This document shows positions 14,701 through 27,074 of a stretch of 64,000 bases of DNA, in pieces. A model generated the notes under the pieces. That model saw only the letters and a list, made by a program, of their open reading frames with translations. It was not told the DNA's origin and did no database searches. This DNA is from Typhlomys cinereus (lineage: Eukaryota; Chordata; Mammalia; Rodentia; Platacanthomyidae): positions 715,637-779,636 of the forward strand of contig JALPQD010000632.1 of assembly GCA_023101885.1 (NCBI GenBank). The letters run 5' to 3'. Within the stretch, counting starts at the first letter, position 1, and each line of letters opens with the position of its first letter. Made by a program: the position numbers and the translations under genes.

Positions 14701-17262
14701 GCCATGGTATTAATATCTTTTCTACAATCTCTTTACATCTCCTTTTAAACTACCCAGCACTTAAATGAAGATCTGAGCTTCAGGTCAACACATCCACATC
14801 TGTGAAAACCTGCATGGTTGTTGAGGTTCTCTTTGTCCTTTCCTACTTATAGACCTTACAATGAGTTGAAATTTATTGCTTACTGTAAACTAATTTGAAA
14901 GTCTGCTTTTCTAATTCTAACATATGACGTGGATTTTGCTATCACATTTTTTACAGATTATCAAAATGAGAATTGTAGTAGTTGTGAACTTTGAAAATAA
15001 TAATAATTTCCTGACTTCAGGCAAAATTGATGCCGTTTCTATGAATATAAGCAAAGACAGAAAGTGATGTTGCCACAGTATCAAAATTGAGGAGAAACCG
15101 AAGTGTCCAAATTATAATAACAGTGTTCTTTACTGCAATTCCCAATTCTTGTTATGAACAAAAGCTCCTATTTGGAGATATCATTTAAAAAGTTGACAAG
15201 AACAAAACAGGATGCAAAAAAGGAACAAAATAATGACCAAATATTTCCTGTTTATCAGTGCTAAAAAATTCCTTGTTTTTACATGTTTATTAAATCCATT
15301 ATGCTTCTCTTGATATGTAATGAAAGAAAATGAATATGTATGTTCATTACTATTCCTTTTTAAATGACAAAAGAGATAGTGTTCTGTGTCTTCTTTTTCT
15401 TTTTAGATCTTAAATTTCACAATTACTTATCCAGCACCACTAAGAAATAGGAAAGCAGAATGAAAATAAAACAATAAGCCATTCTGCAAGATTGTTAGTC
15501 TGAATACAAAGGAAGAATATTTGGTTCAGATACTGACTCTTCTTTCAAGCTTTCTTTGAACAGTCATCAGCTCCCTCCAACAATAAGTACTAACTATATC
15601 TGCTTGGATAAGTTTCCCTATATCCTCCACCTGCTATAGCTATATATGTAGGGTGGGAATTCTCATTTGCCTTGCTATAGTAATTAGTACAGGGTTGGAG
15701 TGAGTGACTTTGGCTTCTCTAATCAGAAAAGAGATCATAACTTGCACTTAAAGTGAAGAAAGGAAAATTCTTGATCCTTTTTAGCATAATGTGTTATAAA
15801 AATGGCAGGTGATAGGGGGTTTTCAAGGGAAGGGTTAGTGATTCATGCTTAATTAATTAATTAATTAGCCCAACAACCATAAGCATTCAAGTAACTAACC
15901 AAATTCACTGGAAAACACACATGCACACACACAGGCTTTGGAGGCAAACCTCTTGAAAAAGGGAAATGGGAAGGGGTAAAATGGGATAGTGGGGTGATAT
16001 ATACATGCTTAAAATTTTCAGTTAAAACATAATAATCAAAAATATGGTCTGTAACTGTTACAATAATGTCAAAGACAGCAACTGAGGAACAATTAAGTTG
16101 GGGTTGTGAGTCTATACAATATTTCTGTTACATATACCAATAAATTCCCTTTCTAGCTGAAAAGTCAGCTTTATCTAGATTTTTTATTTCCAGTTGAAGA
16201 ACTCTTCGAAAAATAGATTCCCCAGATATACTGGAAGAATTCTCTAAGTCATATTTTATTTCATTTATGAAACAGAATAGATTAGGACAAATTATATTTC
16301 TTAGTTGTTTTTGTCAAGAAATAATTTAATTGCATTTTATCTGTAAGACTACAATGGAGATTCTTTTAGGAATAGTTCTTGTTAACAGACAATTTTTTGG
16401 TTCAATGTCAAAATTTGATAAATCAATCTGGAATGGTAGAATCTTGAAATGGGAGAAAATTATTAGGCACAAATAATATTTTTGAACAATGAATTTCCTT
16501 TTGAATAGGAAAACTGTAGTGAACACTTTTGCAATTTCAGATGATATTAAAAAAATGAAATCTCAGCCTAAAAGATTCTATGCGTCTGTTACATATTGCC
16601 ATTATTAAAAGGAATGTAGGGTATCTGATATTAGAAAACAGATAAAACTGAGTAAAAGAGAGAAGCAAAACAAAGCTTTCATATTGGGATATCTTTTAAA
16701 TTGAAAAAGATATTGAAAAATACCTGTAAGCATTATGATTATGCACCATGTGTTGTCACATAATTAAAAGTTGAGTGAAATAATAAGCTGTGTAAATGAA
16801 AATGCAAATGATCCAAAACATTTTCTCCATTGACCTTTTAAGATTCTGAAAAATCACAAGCACTAAATGATCTTGACTCTTCTAAATTATAATGATACCA
16901 TTATATATTTATTTTAAAGCAAAAAAGACTTTATATGACTTCATTTATAAAGATAAATATTAGGATATATTCATGTTTTAAATAATGAATATTCAGTATG
17001 AAGGCTTAAAACTAGATAAATGCCAAACTGGAAGTTAACCAAGAAAAACATGTATGTCTAATCAGTTTAGCATTAATTTTTACTTTGAAATAGGTTTCAA
17101 GGATAAGAGTAAGAAGGAAATAAGGTAGCATATACTTCTATTTTAGAAAAAAATGTATTTTTAAAGAGTCTAAGACTGGGGAAATGTATGTGATTGAAAT
17201 ATCTATGCTTTATATGAGAAAACTATTTTTCTACTTAGTAAAGAGAAGTTAAAGAATATAAA
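11766..17262. other. AT-rich intron, nothing recognised except a short (TTAA)n run
   Basis: 5.5 kb with no repeat I can name. A TTAA/AATT tetranucleotide run lies at about 15849-15868 and a short CA-rich stretch at 15917-15933. There are no exon candidates. Confidence 0.55.
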
Positions 17263-17264
17263 TG

Positions 17265-17385
17265 AGTTAGACATGCGAGCAAATGCCTTTAATCCCAGAA
17301 CTGTGGAGGATGAGGATGAAGTAGAAGGGTCTCAAGATCAAGGACAGCTTAAGCTACAGGGCAAGACCTTATCTGAAAAAGTCAA
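17265..17385 (+). mobile_element. B1 SINE
   Basis: Contains 'aaatgcctttaatcccagaa', the hallmark of the 7SL-derived B1 left end, then 'ggatgaggatgaagtagaag' and 'aagctacagggcaagacctt'. It is diverged by scattered substitutions. Confidence 0.7.
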
Positions 17386-17487
17386 TGGGGGGAATATGGT
17401 TATAGAAAAATTCCTAAAAGACCATCATATCTCATGGTAGACACTTTTGCAGAAACAATTATTACCATAATCAGAAATACTAAGATT

Positions 17488-17822
17488 TGAGGTTTGAATA
17501 TGAAATATGCCCTACAGACTTATGTGTTTGTGCACTTGATTTCCAACTAGTAGCACTTCATTAAGAGGTTCTAGAACATTTAGGAGGTATAACATTGCTT
17601 GAGAAAGTTGCTAAGGGTAGTCCTTGAATGTTATAGCTTGGTTCCCTGTCTTATCCTCTTCTCTGATTTCTTATCTCACAAGTGAGGAAGCAGACTCATG
17701 ATCCTGATGCCATGCTTGTTAACACAGGATGGACTGAACCTTCATATGGAAACTCAAAATAAACCCTTCTTCCCTCAACTGCTCCTTATAATGTCACAGC
17801 AATAAGTTTACTATTCAATTCA
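17488..17822 (+). mobile_element. 5'-truncated L1 3' end (Lx-like), antisense to DMD
   Basis: Shows 'ggatggactgaacctt', 'aaataaacccttcttccctc' and 'tgtcacagcaataag' in order, which is the rodent Lx-type 3' terminal pattern including an AATAAA. No ORF2 coding sequence remains. Confidence 0.6.
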
Positions 17823-17824
17823 TT

Positions 17825-18915
17825 AAGAATACTAACTTACTTACAGGACCACTGAACATCTGGTGGTATTCTCCGTATTTTTCTGACTGTACAAATTGCC
17901 TTCATAATTCAATCAATATTTATTTATAAATTCATTTGTTATGGCTTTAAAGAAAACATCATAATAGATGCACAAAAAGTATTAGGTACGAATAACAAAA
18001 AATAGACATCATAGTTCTTGGACATCCATTCTGAACTTCTCTGGAACCAAATACTTTGAAGAAGAGACAAATTGTCCCATTTCAAGCAGAAAGGGAAAAG
18101 TGTGTTATTTCTGATTTTAGGTTTATACAAGATGGTATTCAAATGTATTCTGGCATTTCAGTGCCTTGAAATGCTGCTGTATATTGTACGAAACTCTTTA
18201 AAATTGTCAGTTAATTAATATTTTTTAAACGAATTACAATATGTTCTACAGGTAACCATTTTTTATAAAAATGTGTTAACTTTTTTCTTTTAGATAATTT
18301 TTTTTTGGAGAAAGTTACTGGGTGGTTGGTAGGTACATCATGGTGAGAGGCACAAATGTTATCCTGGTAACAACTTCACAAATTACAGACTTAGTGCTAA
18401 GAGCAAAGATTGCTGAAAGATTAATTTGGTAAAAACATATGTAGAGAATCAAGTGACTCAGAGACATGCAGAGCTAAGATAAGTTAACATTCACAAAAGT
18501 GATTCCTCAAGATGTTCCACACAAAAACTTTACAGAGAGAAATAACTGGGAATACTTGAGTTGAACAATGCTAACCTTCCTGTAGGTCTTTTCATTGGTC
18601 CTATCACAGAGACACATATGTTAGCTCACTAAAAAAGGCAAAGGCCATTCAAGTGTTTCAGTTTTCATGAGGACAACCAACTAATACTGAATGGATCCAC
18701 TGCTCTCTAGAATAGTTTGGGAAATGTTGAAGTAAAGAACCTGGAAAGGGTAGCACATTTCCTATCAAAATCCTGTGTTCAATTACTTCATTGGGACATG
18801 ACTGACATACAGAAAACTATATATATTTAATACACAGCTTGATGAGTTTGGGGATTTGTACAATCCTAAAAATCTCTACAAACTGTGTCATAAACCAATG
18901 TATTGCATTCAAAAG
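17825..18915. other. AT-rich intron, nothing recognised
   Basis: No exon or repeat could be named in this 1.1 kb. Confidence 0.5.
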
Positions 18916-18917
18916 AT

Positions 18918-19166
18918 TTTTTCCAATCTTTTGATTTTATTTATTTTTTTATCTGTTTACCGAGTTTCATGTAGCCCAGGCTAGCCTTGAACTCACATGA
19001 AGACAATGATAACCTTGAAATTCTGATCTTCTTACTTTCATCTCCCAATGTTAGTATGGTTATAGGTAAGCAGTACTCTATCTTGTTTTATGCAGTGCTG
19101 AGGATTGAAGTAAGGGTTTCATGCATGCTAGACTTGCAGCATGCTGACTGAGATATATCTTTAGAT
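18918..19166 (-). mobile_element. B4 SINE (ID head plus B1 body), antisense
   Basis: On the plus strand 'atgtagcccaggctagcctt' followed by 'gaactcaca' gives the reverse complement of a B1 body. 'cagtgctgaggattgaagta' followed by 'catgcatgctagac' gives that of an ID head. B1 and ID joined in this order define the B4 family. Confidence 0.75.
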
Positions 19167-19559
19167 GTCCTGTTTCACTTAGTATCATTGGTATTTTGTG
19201 AAAGAGCAACATTTAACATGGCTTTCCCCTTAGCAAATTGTTAAGTATTCAATAAAAGATTTCTAAAGAGGAGTCCAATACTATATGTTGGATCTGTAAG
19301 ACTTCTCCATCTCAGATGTCTGAAACTCAGTAAAAACATTAATAATATACTTTTTGCAGCATACAAAAAACTATGAAGAATTAATCATTACTACCGGAAC
19401 AACTGGTGAGTAAGAAAGATGAAGTTTAGGAGCTTTGGTCTTGGTCAGGGCTGCAATAATGAAGACTATTCTAGCTAAATAAACAGTGGGACTTGAAGTG
19501 GCATCTCAGCAAACCCATTCAAGGAAATAGAAAGTGTTACCAAAAACAGCACAGCCTAG

Positions 19560-20262
19560 GAGGGAGCTACTATTGTTTTGCTATAAAGAAATTTTATCTA
19601 AAAACTTATTCATGGCAATAGGTTAGTGGAACTATCAGTCCTGAACCAAGAAGTATCCTTAAAGCACTTAATGCAGAAAATCACAAGTGACCAAAGAGCA
19701 GAGAATGAGTAAGCATGGTCTGCTTGGCCCTAAATAGGACATCTAACTCAACTTCCACCACAAAACTCAGGAAACACTGCAGAAGATGGGAAGAAAGAAA
19801 TATTTAGAGCTCGAGAGCTAGGAGAGATGCTGCCAGACAGTCTTTACCAGACTCACAGGGTTGCCACACCCATGAATTCACTACAGCTGTGTCTGCTCTC
19901 ACAGGTCCTGTACAGTATTTGGCCCATTAGCATTTCACCATGAAACAGAAAAGATTCCATAAGGCACCACACCTTCCTTAGAGACTATTGAAGGTTGATA
20001 ATGCTGCTTGTAGGAAGGGGAGCTATTTTCTTCAGGAGTGTGCTCACTAAGGGATCATCCATGCTCCAACAAGTGCCAGTTACATGTCAGTGTAGATACC
20101 CCTGATGAAATTCAGTGGGCCCCACACAAAAGAACAGAAAGGAAGTGGGAAAGCAGTTAAGAAGATTCTGCATGAGAAAAGGAGTGAAAGAACTGGGCAA
20201 TATGAGTTCAAAATTCGCTGTATTTATCCACAAAATTGTCAGACTAAAATCAATAGAAATGG
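19560..20262 (+). mobile_element. 5'-truncated L1 3' UTR (Lx-like), antisense to DMD
   Basis: Blocks in order: 'ctaaataggacatctaactc', 'cagaagatgggaagaaagaa', 'ttttcttcaggagtgtgctc' and a decayed A-rich end. These follow the rodent L1 3' untranslated region as I remember it. The 5' limit is uncertain. Confidence 0.55.
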
Positions 20263-22055
20263 TATAAGCAAGCAAGAAATTTGTTCTTAAATATTTTATA
20301 TTAAATATGGCTGATATTGCTGTCGCCTCTTAACTATTTGGTCTATATTTTCTCTTGAACTTAGTAGCTGTGTTTCAATGTTAATAATTCAGAATTTAAA
20401 GATTGGTATGCTAATACCATGTATATTGATGCAAATGAGCCCTTCAGAATTTGACCAGCTATTTATGCCATTATGAAAGTTACCACTTTCTCTTTCTCCA
20501 GTGTAAAATAAATCAGGGGCAAAATGATAGTAAGAGTATATTTTTCTACATTTTCTTCAATATCTAAAATAGAATTTAATGGAGGACGTGTGATCAGTGA
20601 TAACTTATGCCATGATGACAAGCTTCCCTATCCATGCTGCCCACTGGTCACCTGTGGCCATTGCATGTTTGAAATTTGGTCACCATGATTGAAGAAGTGA
20701 TTTTAAAGTTTAAACAACCACATGTGGATGGAATCTACTACATTGGACAATGCAGATTCAGAGAGTTTTATTAAACATATGTGGTTGTTTAGGAACTTAT
20801 TATTCCTTGATAGTGAAAGAAAATATAACAAGTGTATTTCAACTTTCTTTGTAACTTGCAGTGTTCTCAATGACCTCATTAGGTTGCTGAGACCTTTAGG
20901 AATTACCTCCATATGTTTTGTTTTTCCATATGTTAACAATAAGATTGTTCTTTTACATCCAGTACCTCTGTCCTTTATTTTGCAGTGAGAAAATTAAGGT
21001 GATAGGATAACAATGATATAATAGTCAAATTAGCATGATGTAAGTTCAAAGGAGAAAAAAAAATATATGTTAGACAATCATGATAAGCATAGGCAGTGAA
21101 CTACCATCAATTCCCATTATTTGTTTACTAATGAAAAGAAATCATATTTCATCCAGAAAAGCTGGGTTTTAAGATCAGGTCACAAAATTTTTACATACTG
21201 AATTATGAATGCAGAAACACACTTCATTTAAAATACTCAATCCTCTTAAGATTCCTTGCAGTTAATGCTGGTCAGTGTGGAGTAAGTTCGTTTCTTCTGT
21301 GGGAGGCTGCCAGAAAAGCTTTTGCTTTCCTTATGAACTGGAGCAAAAATAGGTGGAGCATGCTTTTACTCACCCCATTTCCCCCCTTTCCATTTTAAAA
21401 TGCAGAAAGAGTGCCTGGAGAAAGACCATCCACCTTGAGAACACTGAAAGGAAAGTCACATCTTGAGGATGGCTACGGATAAAGAAATGAGTTGGGTCAT
21501 ACGGTTTTATGCTTACTGCACAAGTCACAGACATATCATCCTGGACTTCTTTGCTCAATGAGAATAAGACAACCTTATTTAGACAGGCCACTGTAATGAG
21601 GATTTCATTATGTGCAGTCAAGGGCAATGTGAAGAAGAAAAAATATACTTTCTAAATGCGTAATTGTTTTTGTTTAATGTAATAAATTCTATTCTCAGGA
21701 TCCTTTCACTCATCATTGATGGAAACCAGGCATAAATTATGCTGAATATAACAGTTAAAATCAACATAAATATGAATATGCCTCTGAAACAGATTATTAA
21801 ATTTCAAATACTAAGTACCACTCATAAAGTCATGCCTCATATTTCTAAAACATCTATTATGTCTTCAGCTGCTATAGGAAATAGAACATTATGCCTGACT
21901 TTAAGGAAATTTAATGTCATTTCAAGGGTCAAAACATGAAGATGTGAAGATTCTGATTATAACATTTGAAAAGAAAAGGTCAAGACAAGAAAAGCAGCTT
22001 TACCAGAAAACATAATTAGTGCAGAAGATAATTTCTCAGAGTATGTTTGATTATA
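20263..22055. other. Intron with a short inverted repeat, otherwise unrecognised
   Basis: No nameable repeat family or exon. A 93-base inverted-repeat structure at 20706-20798 is listed separately. Confidence 0.5.
20706..20798. repeat. Inverted repeat, 18-20 base arms with 55-base spacer
   Basis: The left arm 20706-20723 pairs with the right arm 20779-20798. Thirteen bases (taaacaaccacat and its complement) are perfect, and the arms extend outward by five more matched bases after a two-base gap. It could form a hairpin or be the remains of a small terminal-inverted-repeat element. No target duplication was found. Confidence 0.6.
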
Positions 22056-22059
22056 AAGA

Positions 22060-22485
22060 CTGTTACAGTTTGCTTGCATGGTTGCTGGTAAATTACCACG
22101 AAACAGTTAAAGGGACCAAAGGGTCTATTTTCTCTTCTGAATCCTGGTTACAGTTGTTTGTTCAGCTTTCCAGGAGAGCTCACATCAACACCAGGGCTAA
22201 GGGAACTGGCCACAACATCTCCACATAACAGCTGAGATGATCCTTACTTGCCAGATCAGTATGTCTGGCCAAGTATACACAAGGATGTCCCTTTCTCAAA
22301 CAGTACCCTCCATTTTATTCACCTGCCCAGGGACTAGTTGCACTCATCATTTGCTGGACTTTCTCCGTCAATTAGACCATCTCCTGCAGGTTTGCTCTGG
22401 GCTTAACTATCAATTCTCTACAAATGTGCCCAGAGCTCAAACCCTGAACCATCAAGTTGACACCTGTATCTAACTGTGACAAAGA
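22060..22485 (-). mobile_element. L1 3'-end repeat (Lx-like), sense to DMD; copy 1 of 3
   Basis: Contains 'acatcaacaccagggctaag', 'acttgccagatcagtatgtc', 'ttcacctgcccaggga', 'ctacaaatgtgcccagagct' and 'gttgacacctgta'. The same ordered blocks occur at 47640-48050 and 59885-60630. The layout resembles the reverse complement of the Lx 3' end. The family name is inferred, but the three-copy relation is seen directly. Confidence 0.6.
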
Positions 22486-22489
22486 CCAA

Positions 22490-23533
22490 GACTAGAATTA
22501 TCAATGTAAACTTTACAGAGAAGGCAGAAAATGATCTTAAGGGCTTCAACTCCAAAACTTGCCCATTCTAGTTTTCAAAGCATTACAGTCAACTCGAAGG
22601 AGTATGAATTCTATCATTGGTGTGGTCACTTTATAATTGGATTTGCTCAAAATTCACACCTTGAAATGGTGGCATTGTTCTCATCAAAAATGTTTCCTGA
22701 TCTGAAAAATAAAATGCATTCTTATTTTGATTTCAAAAACATTATTAATGAAAATCTCTTTAGACATAACATCTTTCCTATGTTCATTCTTTGTAATCAC
22801 TGTTACCAGCCCCTAATAACAGTTCTCTTCTAATGCCTAACTCATATCATATAACAACAATAGCAAGAACAACATCAAATTCTGTAAAGCGTACTAACTA
22901 AAGTTTCCATCTGATTTCTATGTCACTTTGCTCAAAGGGCATTGAGTCAACCTTCGAAAGATTTTTGTGATTTTCATATATTACAAAGTGACAAAAATTT
23001 TTGTTTCATGCAGCTACCAATTAATTTTTCTTTCTTCATAATCTAGTATTATTCATATTTAAGATAAAAGCATGATGGAGTTAAATATAAATCATTGTTT
23101 TTCTTCATATTTTTAGTGTAGAATCAATTTAATTTATCTACACTAGTTGTCACCTATATATAATACAAACTGTATTTTTAAATAAGTCTTAGAATACGGG
23201 TTGTCTCATATGGGCTGCTTCTTAGGCAAATATAAGATAAAAGAAAGCTTGAAAGCACTTATTAACTACTAAAATTATATATAAAGTGACTTTTATAAGT
23301 TGAATAAAAATTGATTCAAATACCCCTGAAAAGTCTATTATTTTAATAAATTCATGAAGAGCCACAAGAATACAGTCATATTCTTTTGCTTCTCATTTAA
23401 GATATATGCAACTATGATAACTGTGGAAATTACTGATCAAATACCTTAATTAATGAATTTTTTTTTCTTTCTGGCAGCTTTCAACTTTTTGCAAGCAAAC
23501 CCTCAGTTGTTAGGTAAGCATACCTTATACAAG
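22490..23533. other. AT-rich intron, nothing recognised
   Basis: No nameable repeat or exon. The 100-codon frame at 22531-22833 shows no recognisable domain. Confidence 0.5.
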
Positions 23534-23808
23534 CATTACCTTATACAAGACAACCAACTCCTGTATGACTGCATTTTTGAACTTCACTTTCTATGACCTT
23601 CTACTTGACTCTATACTGTATATTGATTTGTTAATCTGGAGTTTTCACAATATATTTATGAACACTATACAAAAATAATGAAACAATTATGTGCCTAGCA
23701 TAAATACTAAGATTGTCCTAGCAATAAGGAGTTTTTAAGAAGGAATTTATCTTCAATAAAACACTCCATCTCTCTAACTACAATATGAGACTTTTGAAGA
23801 AAAATACT
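23534..23808 (+). repeat. Local direct duplication, copy A
   Basis: About 275 bases that recur at 24704-24981 with roughly seven substitutions and one three-base indel (about 97% identity by eye). The segment matches no repeat family I know and looks like duplicated unique intron sequence. Confidence 0.9.
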
Positions 23809-24340
23809 GCCAGCAAAGTATTTAACAATATTCGAAATGATTAAAACTTGGACCAAATGAAATTCCTATTCCAGAATATCAAATAAAAATCAACAAGCTA
23901 CCTGGGAAGAGAACTACGGCCCAACTTTATTCTATGTGACAAAGCCAGGAATATATTCAGAAGAATAAGTAATTTAGGATTGGCTGATTATGTTATTTGT
24001 TCTTATTAAGATGTATATGTCTGAACAACACTTTTTCCTCTTGTGACAATGACTACCCTCGCCCCTTTGTGCTTCCCTTGAGGAGGATAAACTGCACTAT
24101 CAGTGCCTGCGCATCTTCATTTGAATCCTCAAGAATAGGTAATGCCGAGGCTGTTCACCATCAAGAATCCAACAAATAGCAGATGAATGAAAACTCAGTG
24201 TTATACTAAATATCCTTAAGGGACAGTCAATATACTTTCTTTGTGTTGTTCGCAATATGGTTCAGAGTTTCCAACCTACTGAGCAAACACCATACACTGA
24301 GTTTTATCCCTGTCCTGCTTTGTTTCCTTTATTTGATTTT
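23809..24340. other. Spacer between duplication copies, first part
   Basis: Unrecognised AT-rich sequence that is not itself duplicated elsewhere in the window. Confidence 0.5.
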
Positions 24341-24344
24341 GAAG

Positions 24345-24450
24345 AAGGATTTTGCTTGCTATAAACTGTAGTGGCTTACAATTCATGATTCTCCTGCCTT
24401 AGACTCCCAAACAATGGCAATACAAGAATAGGCCATCACACCTGGCTAGA
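24345..24450 (-). mobile_element. B1 SINE, antisense, decayed
   Basis: 'ttctcctgccttagactccc' and 'aataggccatcacacctggc' match the reverse complement of B1. It lies in the spacer between the two duplication copies. Confidence 0.6.
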
Positions 24451-24703
24451 GAATACATTTCTAAACTCTGTCCAATATGCTGTAACCAGGGGTTCGGGAG
24501 CTCAGGGGTGGGGAAATCAAAGTATGTATCTGAAGGAAGAAAGAAATTACAGGTAGTATTTTAACAGTATATTGCCAAACTATCTAGTCTTCAATTTGTT
24601 AATTAAATATGTATCAGCTCAATGTAGATAACGATATAGAAAAATGGATGGGTAAATATGCAAAAATATTTGTGATTATTATATAATTTCACTTACAATC
24701 CTT

Positions 24704-24981
24704 CATTACCTTACACAAGACAACCAACTCATGTATGACTGCATTTTTCAACTTCACTTTCTATGACCTTCTACTTGACTCTATACCGTATATTGATTTG
24801 TTAATCTGGAGTTTTCAAGACAATATATTTATGAACACTATACAAAAATAATGAAACAATTATGTGCCTAGCATAAATACTAAGATTGTCCTAGCAATAA
24901 GGAGTTTTTAAGAAGGAATTTATCTTCAATAAAACACTCTATCTCTCTAATTACAATATGAGACTTTTGAAGAACAATACT
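24704..24981 (+). repeat. Local direct duplication, copy B
   Basis: Second copy of 23534-23808 in the same orientation, offset by 1170 bases and carrying a three-base insertion (aga, near 24817). Flanks on both sides differ from those of copy A. Confidence 0.9.
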
Positions 24982-25062
24982 TATGGTAAAACATGAAGCC
25001 CAAGAGGCAGGTATTAAAATACAGAGCATAATACAATATATTCCTTTAAATATTACAAAACT

Positions 25063-25345
25063 GGGCTGGGAAGATGACTCAGGGGTTAAAGTTTTTATCT
25101 TGCAGTAAAAGAACATGAGTTAGGATCCCTGAATCCCACATAACAATGTCAAGTAGATATGGTAACAGCCTATAATTCCAGTCCTGGAATGCAAAGCCTG
25201 GTAAAACTCAGAGCAATGCAAGAAATAGGCAGAGCAATCCAGGATGATTCCTGATGGCACGCTGGGCCTCCACAGGTGCAAACACTCAAGTGCCCTCTGA
25301 TGCAGACACAAACACACATGTGAATAAAATTATAAACATTTAATT
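25063..25345 (+). mobile_element. tRNA-headed rodent SINE (family S), old copy
   Basis: Head 'gggctgggaagatgactcag' and 'gttaggatccctgaatccca' carry A-box and B-box-like segments. The body includes 'ctggaatgcaaagcctggta', 'gcaatccaggatgattcctg' and 'gggcctccacaggtgcaaac', ending CA-rich. It is the oldest-looking layout of the 12-copy family in this window. Confidence 0.75.
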
Positions 25346-26480
25346 ACATTGTTTGAGCTGGGAAACTTTCCATCTCTTAAAATAATAAAAATTACTTTAT
25401 ACAAAGGAATCCTAGGCTCAAACAATGAAATATACAAATAGAACTCACGATTTGAAATTAGAAACTTTTTATCAGAATCCAACTGGTATTTCATTGAAAA
25501 CATTTTATATTAGTTTTTATTTTAAAAATCATGTAATTACAACAATTCAGTATGTCTTGATAACATTTTAACAGAAAATTTCACATTGAATACACATGTC
25601 TACTCATAACTTTGAAATATATGGTTTGGTATAACTTTATCTTTAAGCACAAAATGTATATGGTGTAAATTTTCTATATGAGGTTTGTAATTAGATTTAG
25701 AAAAATGAGATTGTTCTGCATGTTTCAAATATGAGACCGTTTTTAATTTAAGGGGAGTTTATTTTGTCATTTCCAGACAGTGCAGAATGAGCTATATTAC
25801 TGACATTAACAAAACTTTACGTCCTTCATTGAAGATAATACTGAATTTGGCTCTCATTAGTTAAGAAAATTGAATGAATGTGAAGCAGTGATCCACAGGG
25901 TATCCGGATATCTACTGGAAATAAATTCATTTGTTGAAATATTATTGAAACACCAAATCAGCCCATATCTTTGAACAAACAGCCTATGATATTATTCTTG
26001 GTAGCATGTAAAATACTCCTTTCATATGCTCAAAGATATCGTACTTTCTTATGTTGTTTCATATGGTTGTTCAAAAATGAACTTACAGAAGATAAAGGAT
26101 GGATAGTTGCTTCATTATAATAAAAAAGTGCAGCAAGAATCAATCTCCTGGCCTAGGATGAGTGCCACAAAAGTTATGAAATCTTTTGGAAACTCACAAA
26201 GACAAACTAAATTTAATTTGTTAACATTTTTGGTGTGGAGTGGAATCAAGAAAGTATGTAAGCAGCAGAGTCAGAGAGAAAAAAGGGGCAAAAAAAAAAA
26301 AAAAAAAAAAGACAAAAGAAGAAAAGCACCTAGTCCCAAACAAGTGAGTTTATGGTAAAGCAATTAATTTACTAAATGGCCTTCTTCACTAAACTGTCAC
26401 TCTATTAGTGAAACTACTTGTAATACATACTTCCTGCTAGGATCCTGGCAACAGCAGAAAACCAAGAAGCACTCTTTAGT
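25346..26480. other. AT-rich intron with a 21-base poly(A)
   Basis: No nameable repeat. A pure A run at 26290-26310 follows a purine-rich stretch. It may be a retroelement tail whose body is no longer recognisable, or a simple repeat. Confidence 0.55.
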
Positions 26481-26484
26481 TTTT

Positions 26485-27072
26485 GTTTTCATTTTTAACT
26501 TGTATTTTATTTATTTATATATTTATTTATTTATTTATTTTCTAATTTTACAAGCATATTGAGTACTTATGCCTGCTTCCATTCATCCCCCCTCCCTCCC
26601 ATTCCCTTCCTTCCCTTCGTCAATCCACTCTGCTCCCTCCCACCTTCCTGTCTGTCTGCTTCTATGCGCCCCTGGGGTTCTCTCTTGCTTGTTTATTCCT
26701 GTATGCCTTTTGTGGCATACCAAGTTGCCTCTCTCAGGCCACTCCACTGATAGCTGCATTTCCCTTCACTCTCAAGGTTTAGTTCCTAAGATTTCCAACT
26801 GTATGTTCTCTTCTCTCTTGAGATCCTCTATAATGTCTGGGGTCATGTTGGTATGTCAGTCATTATGCAGGTCTGGTAAAGAGAAGTCTCACCACAGTGA
26901 GTTCCTAGATGCAGCAGTCCTACCTTGAATTGAATGTCTTGTCTAATGTTGAACCTTATCATCTTTACCATCTTCTTACAATCTCACTGCCCCCTCTTCT
27001 GAGAGGTTCCCAAGGACTTAGGATGGGAAGAGATTAGGTTGGCCTGATTCTGGGTGAGCCCTGCTGGGTCTT
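26485..27072 (-). mobile_element. 5'-truncated L1 3' end, sense to DMD, older subfamily
   Basis: The plus strand starts with a TTTA-rich run, then C-rich 'cccccctccctcccattccc' (the reverse complement of the L1 polypurine tract) and later 'actgccccctcttctgagag', the complement of a conserved L1 3' UTR block also seen at 29740 and 33740. This order gives a minus-strand L1. Coding sequence is absent. Confidence 0.6.
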
Positions 27073-27074
27073 TT

